A stretch of 64,000 bases of DNA from Clavaria fumosa (lineage: Eukaryota; Basidiomycota; Agaricomycetes; Agaricales; Clavariaceae): positions 3,410,001 to 3,474,000 of the forward strand of contig OX637801.1 in assembly GCA_951802425.1 (NCBI GenBank). Direction: 5' to 3'. The stretch's first letter is position 1. Each line of letters opens with the position of its first letter. The notes beneath the pieces are model-generated. The model was not told the DNA's origin and made no database searches. It saw only the letters and a list, made by a program, of their open reading frames with translations. Positions 24,278 to 35,100 of this stretch are shown one piece after another. A program made the position numbers and the translations under genes.

Positions 24278-25678
24278 GGTTATGTTTTAGAACTTGATCA
24301 CCACACACAACTTGCATTATTCTTGAACTTTGCACAGGATGGCCTTTCATAGATATAGTCTCCTTGCCATTTTCATTGTTCCCAATGATCAGAAATAATG
24401 AGGCCTAATTAGCTCTAATAATGAATAATATCTGGGTCCTCATAATTACTGTGTGCACTGTTGCATTCACTAATCCCATGAGAGGTTTGTAGCTTGGGAT
24501 CAGGATGGAAGCTGAGCAAACAGGTACCTGTTTCTTGCTGTGCATTGATGTCATAGAACTACTGGCAGTGTTCAGGCTCTGTGCCATTTGCCAGGATATT
24601 ATCAGTCAGTTGATTGTGCATATTTTTGTTCAGTTTATATCATTGATCAAGGAAACTCAATCCTCAATCAACAACATGCCCATATTGTTGACCAATGATA
24701 AGTGCAAATAGTCAGCCAATGGCATGCACATATTGTCAGTCAACAAAACAGTGGAAGCAGGGCAAGCAGGTGAGTGGGGCAGGCAGTGCAATTGGGTTGA
24801 GTGAGAGGGTGAGCAGGTGAGTGGCAGTCATGGTTAGCAGTGGGCAGTGCAAGTGGGATGGGCAGGGCAGATGGCACAAGTGGTTGAGCAGGGTAGGCAG
24901 TGCAAGTGAGGAGAGTGGCATGGATGGTGCAAGCATTGAGAGTGGCATGGGATGGCACAAGCAGGGTGACTAGTGCAGTACAAGCAAGGTGAGCATGATA
25001 GATGGGAGCACTTTGACTGTCAACAAATTTTACCAAACTGTGAATAACTCCATGGGTTCTCAACCAATCCTCATGAAGCTTTGCACATAGGTAGAGATAA
25101 GATATGGCTATAGTTTGATACTATATGCAGAATAGTTGAATAGGAACTTGGCATGCTATAACAGTTCGCATTTTTGGTGCAATATTTACAACAATTCCCT
25201 TTGTAAATATCTCAGCCAGTTTCTATTGGTTTCCCATGAAACTTTGTAGACATGTAGATAATAAATGTAGGCATACACCTATATGCTACATAGTACAATA
25301 GAACAGTCTCATAGGTGGATATAATGACTTGACTATAAGAATGCTACATGCAACATCTCTACTTTGAGGGGCATGCATACTGAAACCCTGAAAGTATAAA
25401 CATGACATCCTTACAATATATCCTTCATAGGCCTATGCAATTATGCAATGAGATGTGCATAGTTAACTGTAATGTTTACATGTTTACTCTTATTCCCAAT
25501 AAGAGTAAGGAATTATCCTGTCAATGGGACTTGTCAGAGATTACCTAGAACCACAGAATCACTCTGGTGACATAAGAGTGATCCTATAGGCAATACAGAG
25601 GAGTGTGGTAGGTGATATGCTTTGCCACTGAGATGCTATTGCTAGTGCTCCTCTTAGAGTTCTAATAGAACTGTGCTC
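24278..25678. other. CpG-depleted, gene-free DNA
   Basis: No gene or pseudogene recognised. CpG is almost absent over more than 1 kb while GC is only moderately low, which fits old methylated repeat DNA. From about 24760 to 24980 the sequence is a loose repeat of gagtggcagtcatgg/ggcaggcagtgcaag-type words. Similar words recur in the foldback arms further right. Confidence 0.5.
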
Positions 25679-26662
25679 CTATGAAACACATGCATTCAAG
25701 CTTTGACACTGACTCAACTCACAACTGAACTGACTTTATAAGATGTGGGCATCCATGACACCCACTTTGACATATGCCTCCAGTCAACTTTGTGCATCAT
25801 GTGAGCATGGGAGTCCTGGATACCCACATTGAGATACACATCCAGCCAACTTACTTTGTACATTATGAGAGGTGTGGGTGTCCTGGTCATTTACATGGCA
25901 TGGCTCACCTGTAACATGTCCAAGCCTGGATCACATTGGATCTTGGTAGGTATGTAGGACCTAGGTTTTGGCATGCTGGGAGTGAGCAGCACAAGTGGCA
26001 TAAGTAGGATGGAGGGTGGACAGTCTGAGTGGGGGTGAGTGGGTGGCACAAGCAAGGTGAGTAAAGCAGGAAGCAAGCCAAGTGGTGTAACACCAATGAG
26101 GTGAGTGGGCAGGCAGCACAAGCAGGGTGGATGGTGCAATTGGGGTGAGCAGCATGGGTGACACCAGTGGGACAAGTTTGGTGGACTGTGCATGTGCATA
26201 TTATCAGTCAATGATATATCTGCTTGAGTAATGTATGTATTTACTGTGCTCATGCTTGTCATCCTGGCACTGCTCATGCTCATCAGTCATTGCTTAATGA
26301 CAAGCATGAGCACAGTAAACACATACATTACTCAAGCAGATATATCATTGACTGATAATATGCACATGCACTTGTCCACCAAACTTGCCCCACTGGTGTC
26401 ACCCATGCTGCTCACCCCAATTGCACCATCCACCCTGCTTGTGCTGCCTGCCCACTCACCTCATTGGTGTTACACCACTTGGCTTGCTTCCTGCTTTACT
26501 CACCTTGCTTGTGCCACCCACTCACCCCCACTCAGACTGTCCACCCTCCATCCTACTTATGCCACTTGTGCTGCTCACTCCCAGCATGCCAAAACCTAGG
26601 TCCTACATACCTACCAAGATCCAATGTTATGCAGGCTTGGACATGTTACAGGTGAGCCATGC

Positions 26663-26965
26663 TGTCAGGACTGCTTACATAAGCACCTGAGAAGCGAGAG
26701 GGAGGGTTGCAAAAGAGATGCAGGAAGATCGTGAGAAAGTCACATGACCTGGATGGGTGGTGGATTATGTAATGCGAAAGTCACATGACCCAGGCCTGGG
26801 CGCATCACGTGACTCACGGGTCCGAGCGTGGGAACACTGGCAAGTCCCAGGGTTCCCGCTATATATACTACATCTTTTTCCTACTTGTACCTTTTTCCCC
26901 TTATGTTAGTATCATCATCATCGACCTTATGTTAAGCTGTGTGAAGTGTGAGACTAAGTCTGACA
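26663..26965 (+). repeat. 5' LTR of Ty3 element 1
   Basis: 303 bp, starts TGTCAGGACTGC and ends AGTCTGACA. It holds a TATA box (ctatatatac) at 26859-26868. The stretch atgttagtat at 26903-26912 is complementary to the primer site just after the LTR. Confidence 0.9.
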
Positions 26966-26984
26966 CAATACTAACATCCACCCT
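26966..26984 (+). promoter_or_regulatory. Candidate self-primer binding site, Ty3 element 1
   Basis: Internal bases 3-12 (26968-26977, atactaacat) are an exact 10 nt reverse complement of LTR bases 26903-26912, 43 nt downstream of the TATA start. The site does not begin TGG, so an ordinary tRNA primer is unlikely. Tf1-type elements prime from their own 5' RNA end; that role here is inferred. Confidence 0.6.
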
Positions 26985-27609
26985 AGCCCCGTGTCCTAAC
27001 CCAGCTAGCCTGGACCCCTATCTCAAACTGTCACACTCTGTCACAGCTTATCCCCCTCATCCTCTATCTCTTTACCCTGCCCGTGGTGTGTAACAGAACC
27101 ATGTGAAATTTTTACTGTGTGTAGATACATGTGACCAGACCTGGAGGAAGTCTACTGTGACCCTCCCCAAGTGATACTGAGTGCCCAAAGCCCGGAACCT
27201 TGTTTTACAGCCACCATACCAGTGAATCATGTAGTGTACAGGGCACGGAAAGGCCCTCTACATAGTCTTTCTGTAGTTTCCTGGTCCAGTGGACAGGGCC
27301 CTTGCTCTGTGACCATTGTCAAAAGGGCACATGGGCAACTCATTAAGAGTTGTGGAGCGACCACCTGGGACACTGTTTGGGCCCCACACTAGCAATAGCT
27401 TCATAGAATAAGAGTTCTATAAGTACCTAAGTACATAGAAGAGCAGCCTGAGAGGACAGGACTGCTAAGAGATCGAAGAAATCCTGAGTGCCCAAGGCCT
27501 GGAACTTTATTTACAGTGTCTAAGACCGAGACTGGCTTGAGCCCAGCTCCCCCCTGATTCACCAGTAACTGACGTACCCCAGACCCCATCACCGCCACCA
27601 GGGCCTGAG
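26985..27609 (+). other. Untranslated leader of Ty3 element 1
   Basis: About 620 bp between primer site and Gag with no supported gene. CpG is somewhat depleted. Short frames are not credible. Confidence 0.45.
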
Positions 27610-28580
27610 ATGGCAGGCCATGTCGCCCTGCCTGCAGCCCCACCGATGAGGCTTGACTTATCTGTTGCCCCCTTCGATGGGCAGAAAAAGAACTTCCGCA
27701 CATTCCTCCATTCACTTCACCTCCAGTTTATGGTGAATCTGATTATCTATGCCACAGACCTGGCAAAGGTCCTCTACACCCTCAGCAAAATCGCTGGAGA
27801 TGGGTTTGCTGCTGAGTGGGCAAATATGAAGGGAGAGGAAATCCTGGGTAATGATGAGGTTGGAACCTGGGTAGAATTCGTGGAGGAGATGAAGCGGGCC
27901 TTCGACGACCCGAATGACTGCATGACTGTGCTCGCTGACATCGCTAAGCTGAAACAGGGCCTTATGACTGCACCTGAGTTCTTCATGAAATTTGATACAC
28001 TGTTCCAGAGAGTGGAATTGGATGAAGTGAGGGATTCAGACATCTTGGTCCACTGGATGGAGCAGAACCTCAGCAGGAGATTGGTGGCGAGGATCTATGG
28101 TGTCTCTCCGATGCCAGAAGACTACAGAGGGTGGAAGGCACTTGCTGAGAAGCTGGATGCCCAGCAGCGATGGTTTGATGGCATTATTGCCCAGCAGAAC
28201 TCTGCATGCCCTACCCCTCCCACTGCCAACTGACCCCTCCCCCAACAAACCTGCTTCACCCCAGCCCCTTGCCCCTTCCTGGCCCAGCCACAGGCCCGCA
28301 CCCCTGCCCCTCCCATCATGCTGCGTCCTGCCAGTGCTGGCGATGCCATGTTGGTTGATCATGCCCGTGTTCCTGGAGTAGGACACACCTGTTTCTGATG
28401 TGGCCAAGCTGGCCACATGGTGAGAGACTGCCTCCTCCCAGACATGTGCCCACAGATCCTGAGACCACAGATCTGTGCTGTGGAAAGCCAGACACAAAAT
28501 GCCAAGGACTATGAGAACGAGATCGCGTTGCTCTGAGACTGTGTGGAGTTACTTGAGAGAGAAAAGAGGGTTCCTGTTGA
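27610..28580 (+). pseudogene. Degenerate gag of Ty3 element 1
   Basis: ATG 27610 opens a 207-codon Gag core (VAPFDGQKKNFRTFLHSL, FAAEWANMKGEEIL, FVEEMKRAFDDPN, ILVHWMEQNLSRRL) ending at 28233. After a Pro-rich linker in which the frame is lost, a CCHC zinc knuckle is still readable near 28387-28430 (CF, stop, CGQAGHMVRDC). The stop sits where element 2 has Arg, so it is a CGA-to-TGA change. Another TGA follows near 28534. Gag would form the particle shell and bind RNA. Confidence 0.8.
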
Positions 28581-28607
28581 GGAGCCAGATTGTGGAGATG
28601 AGGTCCA

Positions 28608-29033
28608 GTGAGTCCAAACTGGCACCTCAGGAGTAGATATCCCAGCCCCCCTCCTGTCCCTGTATCCGCAGATAGTATTCCAAAATACACTATCTTGCAG
28701 CGGAGACACACCTGGATTGGAGCTGAGATGAAGGACAAAGCGGAAACAGAAACCGCTAAGAGTGAAATACTGAAAAGCGAAATGGGGACCAGCAGGAAAG
28801 GGGAGCCAACAAAGTGCCTTGCAGAGGTGCTGAAGGACACCCTATTGCATATGCCCCAAGAGCTCTCCATCCGGGTGCACCTGGAAGCTCTCAGCACTGG
28901 CAAATGGGCAACTACAAAAGCCCTTGTCGACTCAGGCTGCACCAACTGCTTTATGGATTTGGAATGGGCAAAGAAAGTGGGACTGGAACCATCTCTCTTG
29001 CTGAACCCAATCACCATGTATAACATGGATGGA
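28608..29033 (+). pseudogene. Protease N-terminal part, Ty3 element 1
   Basis: Pepsin-like retroviral protease signature ALVDSGCTNCFMDLEWAKK with active site DSG. The frame is cut inside the protease by an insertion after YNMDG (29033). The rest of the domain resumes at 35101 beyond the insert. Confidence 0.75.
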
Positions 29034-29260
29034 GGTCTTTACACTCCCCCACCTATTCTGATAGGAGTCCTATAGGAGTCCTAGGAATCTTAGGAATCTG
29101 ATAGGAACATTATCCCAGCCAAACTGGCATGAAATCAGCATTCCTATGTTCTTTTTCCTAGTTTATTCTGATAGGAATTTAGTGAGACCATCAGAACTTC
29201 CTAGGAATTTCCTTTCATAGGATTCCTATCAGACTTGTTTGGAATACCAAACTTCTCAGA

Positions 29261-29969
29261 CAAACAAAGGCAAATAAAGAATGCTAAAAATAAAAACTTG
29301 AAATTGAGCAGCCCTGTGGCTGGTCCCTCAGGAACAGGTTACCAATCAGGCATAGCTGCTTTTGGTAAGCTGCAATGACCATGGGAAATTTTCTGCACAG
29401 CTTGCAAAATATGACTTTTTATACACCAAAAAATCAGCAAAAATCAGGAGATTCCAAATCTGGACACCCCACATTTGTATCTGCCTTGGTTCAGTGACAA
29501 TTTGCAAAATACACAGAAAATATTCATTTTTACACAATTCTGCAGTACTCTGGCTTGAAAATGGATAGTAGAGGATACACACACTACCTGTGGACATATG
29601 GGAAGGGTGTGGATTAGTTTAACAACACACCCACCATCTCTGCCACCTCCCTGGAGTCCATTACTAGGAATTAGGGTGTTATTGGCCTGGGAGCATGACC
29701 ATCTGTCAGATTGCAAATTCCAGCCATCAGACTACATCTTATGACATCTAATACAACCATGCAAAAGCCCATAATATTTGGTGCAGAACTACAGATTCCC
29801 CATGTCCATTTTCCCAAAGTTCTTAAAATCTCTCCCCAGACAGCCCTTTATGTCAAATCACATATTCCTGTTGTCTAATAGCTGACAATGTATGCATGAA
29901 AACATGTTCAAAGTTTGGTGAAGTTAGGCCAAGTTCTCAGGAAGATAGCTCAGAATGTGTCTTTTGGAG
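29261..29969 (+). repeat. Left 709 bp internal inverted arm
   Basis: Pairs with 33886-34594. Equal in length and apparently identical wherever I compared them: three translated stretches (68, 83 and 90 codons) are the same in both arms. Non-coding, CpG-poor. Confidence 0.8.
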
Positions 29970-30039
29970 TGCAAGGCAAGGCTATGCAAGTCATGTCCTT
30001 GTCTCTGCCTTCATGTTAAACTGCACTGTAGGCCCCAAG

Positions 30040-30500
30040 TTGGGTGAAAATCACCACACAAAGAACCCTGAAATGTGGTGAATATCAATGGTTTCCTAAG
30101 TGAAAATCACCATGATGAGTTGATAATCAAGTGTTTATTGGGTACAAAGAATGGGTAATTTTCACTACTTTTATGTCTGAATTCACCCACTTGTTTTTTG
30201 GGTGAATATCACTACAATACAAGCCTATTTTAAGCTGATCTCTAATAGGTGGATTTCACTTTATCATTGGTGCCTTTTAAGCTGGTCTAATAGGTGAATT
30301 TCATGTTAGTTTTTGGATCATCTTAGCCATAATCTTAGGTGTTTTTCACCATCTTTCACCACAAGAAATTGCACAAAATTAATTTATTGATGATATCTTG
30401 AAACTGTATTGGTTGATAATCAGGTAAATGAAATGGGTTATTTTTGGCACATATATGACCAAACTCACCTGCTGCTCTCCAGGTGAATGTCACTGCTATC
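30040..30500 (+). repeat. Dispersed palindromic GTGAAWWTCACC words
   Basis: Short near-palindromes such as ggtgaaaatcacc, ggtgaatatcac and gtgaaaatcaccat recur about every 40-70 bp; further copies at about 33780-33840. Spacing is irregular, so this is not a simple tandem array. Possible terminal or subterminal protein-binding motifs of the element. Confidence 0.45.
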
Positions 30501-30710
30501 AAGCACATTTCAACTTGATATTTTAGGTGGATTCTACATACTTTCAGTGATTTTAACTCTATCTCCAAGTGTTTTTTTAACCTGTAAATTATGCACTCAG
30601 TGGGAGTTGAACCCAAGCACTCATGGAATTGGACTCAACCCACAACTGCTGTGTTACCCATCACTACAGTCCCCATCTAGACAATAAGATTTTGTGGCTT
30701 AATGTCACTC

Positions 30711-31072
30711 AAAATTGAGAGGTGTATCACTCAATATCCTCCAGTTTAATATCACTTAGATTGAGGGTGTATTGTATCACTCAAAGTCCTCCAGTTTAAT
30801 CACTCAAATTGAGGGTGTATAGTGTATCACTCAATATCTTCCAGTTTAATATCACTTAAATTAATGGGTGCATTGTATCACTCAATATCCTTCAGTTCAA
30901 TATCACTCAATATTTTCCAGTTCAATATCACTCAAATTGAGATGTGTATTATATCACTCAATATACTTCAATTTAATATCACTCAAATTAATGGGGTGTA
31001 TTGTATCACTCAATATCCTCCAGCTTAATATCACCCAAATTGGGAGGTGTATTATATAACTCAATCTCATCA
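30711..31072 (+). repeat. AT-rich minisatellite, left part
   Basis: Imperfect tandem units of about 45-60 bp with the core tatcactcaatatcctccag followed by ttaatatcac and a ttgagg/ggtgtatt spacer. The array was split by the hAT element and continues at 33559-33765. Confidence 0.7.
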
Positions 31073-31793
31073 TGTTGAATTAGTGTTGCCACGGCTTGGC
31101 AATTTAGCCGCTTAGCCGATGAGCCGAGCCGGTTGTGAGCTGAGCCGAGCTACTCTATAGGTGAGTGGTTCCTGTCGGTGTGATGACTGATGTCAAACCG
31201 GAGATAGCCGTGTCTAGCCGAGCCAGCCAATGCACCATATCCCAAACAGGCAGGTGGTCACGGGACCACGTTGAGTTGCACAGCGGCATGGGTTAATCAT
31301 GCCCCATCCCTGACACCCTGCTGACCGGTACGGCGGCATGTGTTAAAAGGTCGACTTCGCTGATTGCAGGCGGTACGCTAGCGGTCAGAGTCACGATGTC
31401 ACTTTATATTACTTTGTGTGGATGGAGAGTTCCATGTGCTTGGGGCTTTCCTCCTCACATATGTCTTCTTCTTTCCTTTCTACTATAACGCACCATGTTT
31501 TGCGGTTCTGTGGAAGATGATGCCTTTGCTATGGCACTGACTCGTGTCTCATGTGGAAGAATGACCAGGACTGGCTGACGGCTATTGGCGGGACTACGAG
31601 TGACCGCACGAGTCTGTGTTTCTTAGATGGCTACCTCTGTGTGTCACCTTTTTTTTTGAGGTGCTCCTACATCTGACAGATGCAAACAGTGTTCCTGACT
31701 GATGCTGACTGGGAAACCACACACGGCACACCCGCACCTCGCGCTCAAGCGCATGGTGCTGCTCACCGAGCCCGCCCCCGGCACGTGCGGTGT

Positions 31794-32047
31794 CCCCGAC
31801 AGTCTCGTCATCTTCGAGGACGGCCTCTTTATCGCACGCCGCACTAGTCACTTGCGCCCCGCTAACCGTGCTGACCAGCTTGGGCCCCACATTCCGCATC
31901 GAGCTGATGTGTGACACCTTCCCCGACAGTCTCGTCATCTTCGAGGACGGCCTCTTTATCGCACGCCGCACTAGTCACTTGCACCCCGCTAACCGTGCTG
32001 ACCAGCTTGGGCCCCACATTCCGCATCGAGCCGATGCGTGACACCTT
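31794..32047 (+). repeat. 127 bp tandem duplication inside the hAT element
   Basis: Unit 31794-31920 is repeated at 31921-32047 with a few substitutions. A larger preceding block (about 31728-31835) recurs at about 32150-32256. All copies carry part of the captured ORF (DSLVIFEDGLFIA), so the ORF's 5' side was rearranged after capture or during it. Confidence 0.8.
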
Positions 32048-33122
32048 TTTCAACCCCATCCATGGGCAGACATACGCCACGCCAGACGGGAGTGTGTGGC
32101 GGACGTACCACCCCCAGGGCCCCGCGGCCGCGCACCCCCGCACGACGGCACACCCGCACCTCGCGCTCAAGCGCATGGTGCTGCTCACCGAGCCCGCCCC
32201 CGGCACGTGCGGCGTCCCCGACAGTCTCGTCATCTTCGAGGACGGCCTCTTTATCGCCACATGGGTGAAATCCGTATCGGCCAATGTCAATCCTATCTTC
32301 CTCTGGCAGATCCTGAATGCTGGGTCTACCCTGAACGCCGCTCTCTCTGGCATTCTCATCATTCCATCCACCTTTGCGCCTACCTTGCAGACTCCGTGGG
32401 ACATTGCGTTGACGTCCAAATGGTCTCTCCTGTCCGACATCTGGACTGTGGTGACGCAACCCGCCAACGCCATCCCCATGACATACACTACCGACTACTT
32501 GCGAGCTGCGACGGCTTCCTTGTCAACTGCCAACTCTGCAGCTACCCCCCAAGTCGTCTTGCCACTCGTGAATCCTGTCGGTATCGTGACATATCGCATG
32601 CACATCAATGCGGCTGGGGGCGCAGAGACCAAGATCAGCATTTTCGGTGAGAACACCCTTCGGATCACCAACAATGGCACTAGCATTCTTTGGACGCATT
32701 ACATCTCCGGCAGCCCGTTCGAGACTTTATCCACAAGCTCCATCACGATTGGCAGCGCCAATTTCACGGATGTCACGGTCATCTATTCTCCGACTACTAT
32801 TTCTCTCTTCGAGAATGGCGTATACAAGTACACTCGCACCTACAGTGGTGCTCAGGTGTGGGGTCCTGCATATTGGTCGGTGCAGCACCTCACCGCTGGC
32901 ACGGTGGTCTCGGCCGATCTCGCTTACGTCCGATGCCTTCCCTTGGCGATGGACCATGCGCCGACCGAACTGTACACTATTTACAACTTCCTGTATGACA
33001 ACAGGGTGATGGACCTCTATGAGGGCCAGGTGACGGGTCCTATCCTCAGCTACGCACTGAACATCCCGGCCAGCACCAATCAGCAGGTCCTGTCCAAAAT
33101 TCCGTTGACTTCGCAGCGCTGA
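32034..33122 (+). CDS. Captured ORF of unknown function in the hAT element
   Basis: From ATG 32034 to TGA 33120-33122 (362 aa); the frame is open further upstream, through the 127 bp duplication. The N-terminal part has IHGQTYATPDGSVWRTYHP and FEDGLFIATWVKSV. From about residue 180 the protein is beta-strand-like, rich in Thr/Ser/Ile with regular turns (ISIFGENTLRITNNGTSILW, SANFTDVTVIYSPTTISLF, VYKYTRTYSGAQVWGPAYW). That looks like a concanavalin/LamG-type sandwich, but this is a guess from pattern. GC and CpG are far higher than in flanking DNA. It is uninterrupted for over 1 kb, which suggests recent capture or constraint. It may be only part of a host gene. Confidence 0.55.
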   Translation: MRDTFFNPIHGQTYATPDGSVWRTYHPQGPAAAHPRTTAHPHLALKRMVLLTEPAPGTCGVPDSLVIFEDGLFIATWVKSVSANVNPIFLWQILNAGSTLNAALSGILIIPSTFAPTLQTPWDIALTSKWSLLSDIWTVVTQPANAIPMTYTTDYLRAATASLSTANSAATPQVVLPLVNPVGIVTYRMHINAAGGAETKISIFGENTLRITNNGTSILWTHYISGSPFETLSTSSITIGSANFTDVTVIYSPTTISLFENGVYKYTRTYSGAQVWGPAYWSVQHLTAGTVVSADLAYVRCLPLAMDHAPTELYTIYNFLYDNRVMDLYEGQVTGPILSYALNIPASTNQQVLSKIPLTSQR

Positions 33123-33129
33123 CTTGCCT

Positions 33130-33369
33130 TTTCTGCGGGTATTTTCATCAGCGAAGGAGACAATGACTGCCCGACGAAACCGAATCTCACCTGATTTCAT
33201 GGAGGCTCTTCAGATTCATAAGTACTCTCTTCGGAAAGATTGCAAACTATCATTTACTGAGGGCTTGGACTGGGAACAGGAGTTGCTAGAGCTAGAGGCC
33301 ACCACAGCTGCCCAAGAACAAGTCCCAGAGGACATCAATTCATATGTCCGCAATGTACTCGCAGCGTAG
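33130..33369 (+). pseudogene. 3' tail of a hAT transposase (dimerisation domain end)
   Basis: About 79 codons to TAG 33367-33369: RVFSSAKETMTARRNRISPD, then FMEALQIHKYSLRK, FTEGLDWEQELLELE. The ERAFSS-K-T-RRN-L-SP-ALQ pattern is the well-known end of the hAT C-terminal dimerisation domain. The catalytic DDE and BED regions are absent. It is in a different frame from the captured ORF, 8 bp after its stop. It shows the parent of this element was a hAT and fixes the direction of the lost gene. Confidence 0.7.
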
Positions 33370-33558
33370 TTAGCATAGTTACCAAATATATCCTAGTTGT
33401 GCCTGGAAACCATGGTGTGAGCCACCCCTGAGCCACTTTGAGCCACAGCTGATGCTGTAATCATGGTGTGGCTCGGCTCTTGAAGCCGAAAGCACGGCGT
33501 GCCACGTGAGCCGCACCATAGCCGAGCCGAGCCGAACCGTGGCAACACTATGTTGAAT

Positions 33559-33765
33559 ATCCCTTGATGTAAAGAGTGCTTTGTACAACCCAATATCTTC
33601 TAGTTGAATATCACCCATATTGGGGGGTGTATTATATAACTCAATCTCATCATGTTGAATATCCCTTGATTTCAAGAGTGTTTTGCACAACCTAATATCC
33701 TCCAGTTTAATATCACCCAAATTGAGGGTGTATTATATAACTCAATCTTATCTAGTGAATATCCC
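33559..33765 (+). repeat. AT-rich minisatellite, right part
   Basis: Continuation of the 30711-31072 array after the hAT insertion, with longer units containing atgttgaatatcccttgat and ggtgtattatataactcaat. Confidence 0.7.
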
Positions 33766-33885
33766 TTAATTTTGATGGTGATTAGAAATCACCCATCACC
33801 TGTTTTGCACTGATTTTTGGGTGAAAGTCATAAATCATCTGACCAGATGGTGATAACAACCTGCTATTGGGTCCATAGTGCTGTC

Positions 33886-34594
33886 CTCCAAAAGACACAT
33901 TCTGAGCTATCTTCCTGAGAACTTGGCCTAACTTCACCAAACTTTGAACATGTTTTCATGCATACATTGTCAGCTATTAGACAACAGGAATATGTGATTT
34001 GACATAAAGGGCTGTCTGGGGAGAGATTTTAAGAACTTTGGGAAAATGGACATGGGGAATCTGTAGTTCTGCACCAAATATTATGGGCTTTTGCATGGTT
34101 GTATTAGATGTCATAAGATGTAGTCTGATGGCTGGAATTTGCAATCTGACAGATGGTCATGCTCCCAGGCCAATAACACCCTAATTCCTAGTAATGGACT
34201 CCAGGGAGGTGGCAGAGATGGTGGGTGTGTTGTTAAACTAATCCACACCCTTCCCATATGTCCACAGGTAGTGTGTGTATCCTCTACTATCCATTTTCAA
34301 GCCAGAGTACTGCAGAATTGTGTAAAAATGAATATTTTCTGTGTATTTTGCAAATTGTCACTGAACCAAGGCAGATACAAATGTGGGGTGTCCAGATTTG
34401 GAATCTCCTGATTTTTGCTGATTTTTTGGTGTATAAAAAGTCATATTTTGCAAGCTGTGCAGAAAATTTCCCATGGTCATTGCAGCTTACCAAAAGCAGC
34501 TATGCCTGATTGGTAACCTGTTCCTGAGGGACCAGCCACAGGGCTGCTCAATTTCAAGTTTTTATTTTTAGCATTCTTTATTTGCCTTTGTTTG
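33886..34594 (-). repeat. Right 709 bp internal inverted arm
   Basis: Inverted partner of 29261-29969, same length. Confidence 0.8.
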
Positions 34595-34867
34595 TTCAGT
34601 CATTCCTATTTGGCAGGAGCATCTGCAATAGGCAGGGGCAGGCATGGGAAAGGACATGTATTGTAATTTATTATTGCAAGGGCCACATTGAGATAGGAGG
34701 ATCACAGCTTTCACAGAGGGCTGTATTGTAATTCCTTGCAATATGCTGACAGTCATTCTTGCAATGGCCACCTATTGCAATTACAATAGTTTATTGCAAG
34801 GAATCTACATCATTGACTGCAACAGCAACAACAGCAACAACAACCTGTTGTACCTGTACTTGAAATT

Positions 34868-34945
34868 TGGGTAGGAAATTTATTGGAAATTTATCGGAAA
34901 TTTATTGGAAATTTATCGGAAATTCATCAGAAATTTATCAGAATG
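34868..34945 (+). repeat. Short tandem repeat of ggaaatttat(t/c)
   Basis: About six 13 bp units (ggaaatttattgg / ggaaatttatcgg and variants). The T/C alternation suggests a two-unit doubling step. Confidence 0.75.
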
Positions 34946-35100
34946 TCACTGTAACACTGATGGCCCATTCCAATCAGAATCCTATAGGATTCCAATCCAT
35001 TCCTATCAGACTCTTAGGACTTTGATTCATTCCTATAGGATTCCTAGGAGTCTAATCATTCTGATCAGACTCCTATAGGAATAGGTGGGGGAGTGAAAAG

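Larger units (their letters stand above)
31081..33550 (+). mobile_element. Non-autonomous hAT element carrying a foreign ORF
   Basis: 2470 bp. Termini TAGTGTTGCCACGG and CCGTGGCAACACTA are perfect inverted repeats of 14 bp. The target duplication tgttgaat is exact at 31073-31080 and 33551-33558; 8 bp and a TAGTG start are hAT hallmarks. Subterminal regions repeat gagccgagccg-type words on both sides. Inside are a 127 bp tandem duplication, a ~360-codon ORF of unknown origin and the last ~80 codons of a hAT transposase. CpG content is high, unlike its host. No transposase core, so it would need a helper. Confidence 0.85.
29037..35100. mobile_element. 6 kb inverted-repeat DNA element inserted in the Ty3 protease
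   Basis: Termini read cttt(a/t)cactcccccacctatt on both ends in inverted orientation. The flanking direct repeat is tataacatggatgga at 29019-29033 and tacagcatggatgga at 35101-35115 (2 mismatches in 15), so the target duplication is probably 9-15 bp; three extra bases (ggt) lie between the left repeat and the left terminus. Subterminal DNA is full of TAGGAATCCTATAGGA-like words. It has 709 bp internal inverted arms, a minisatellite core and no transposase. The host hAT (31081-33550) sits inside. A MULE-like origin is possible from TSD length and long arms, but the superfamily is not settled. Confidence 0.65.

Noticed and set aside
25891..26690. Cys/His/Pro-rich frames around 26 kb on both strands
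   Set aside because: The same peptide appears on opposite strands because of the foldback arms; low-complexity and no known domain.
31911..32033. Longer version of the captured ORF starting at 31911
   Set aside because: The start there is GTG and lies inside the 127 bp duplication; ATG 32034 is the first reasonable start, though upstream coding cannot be excluded.
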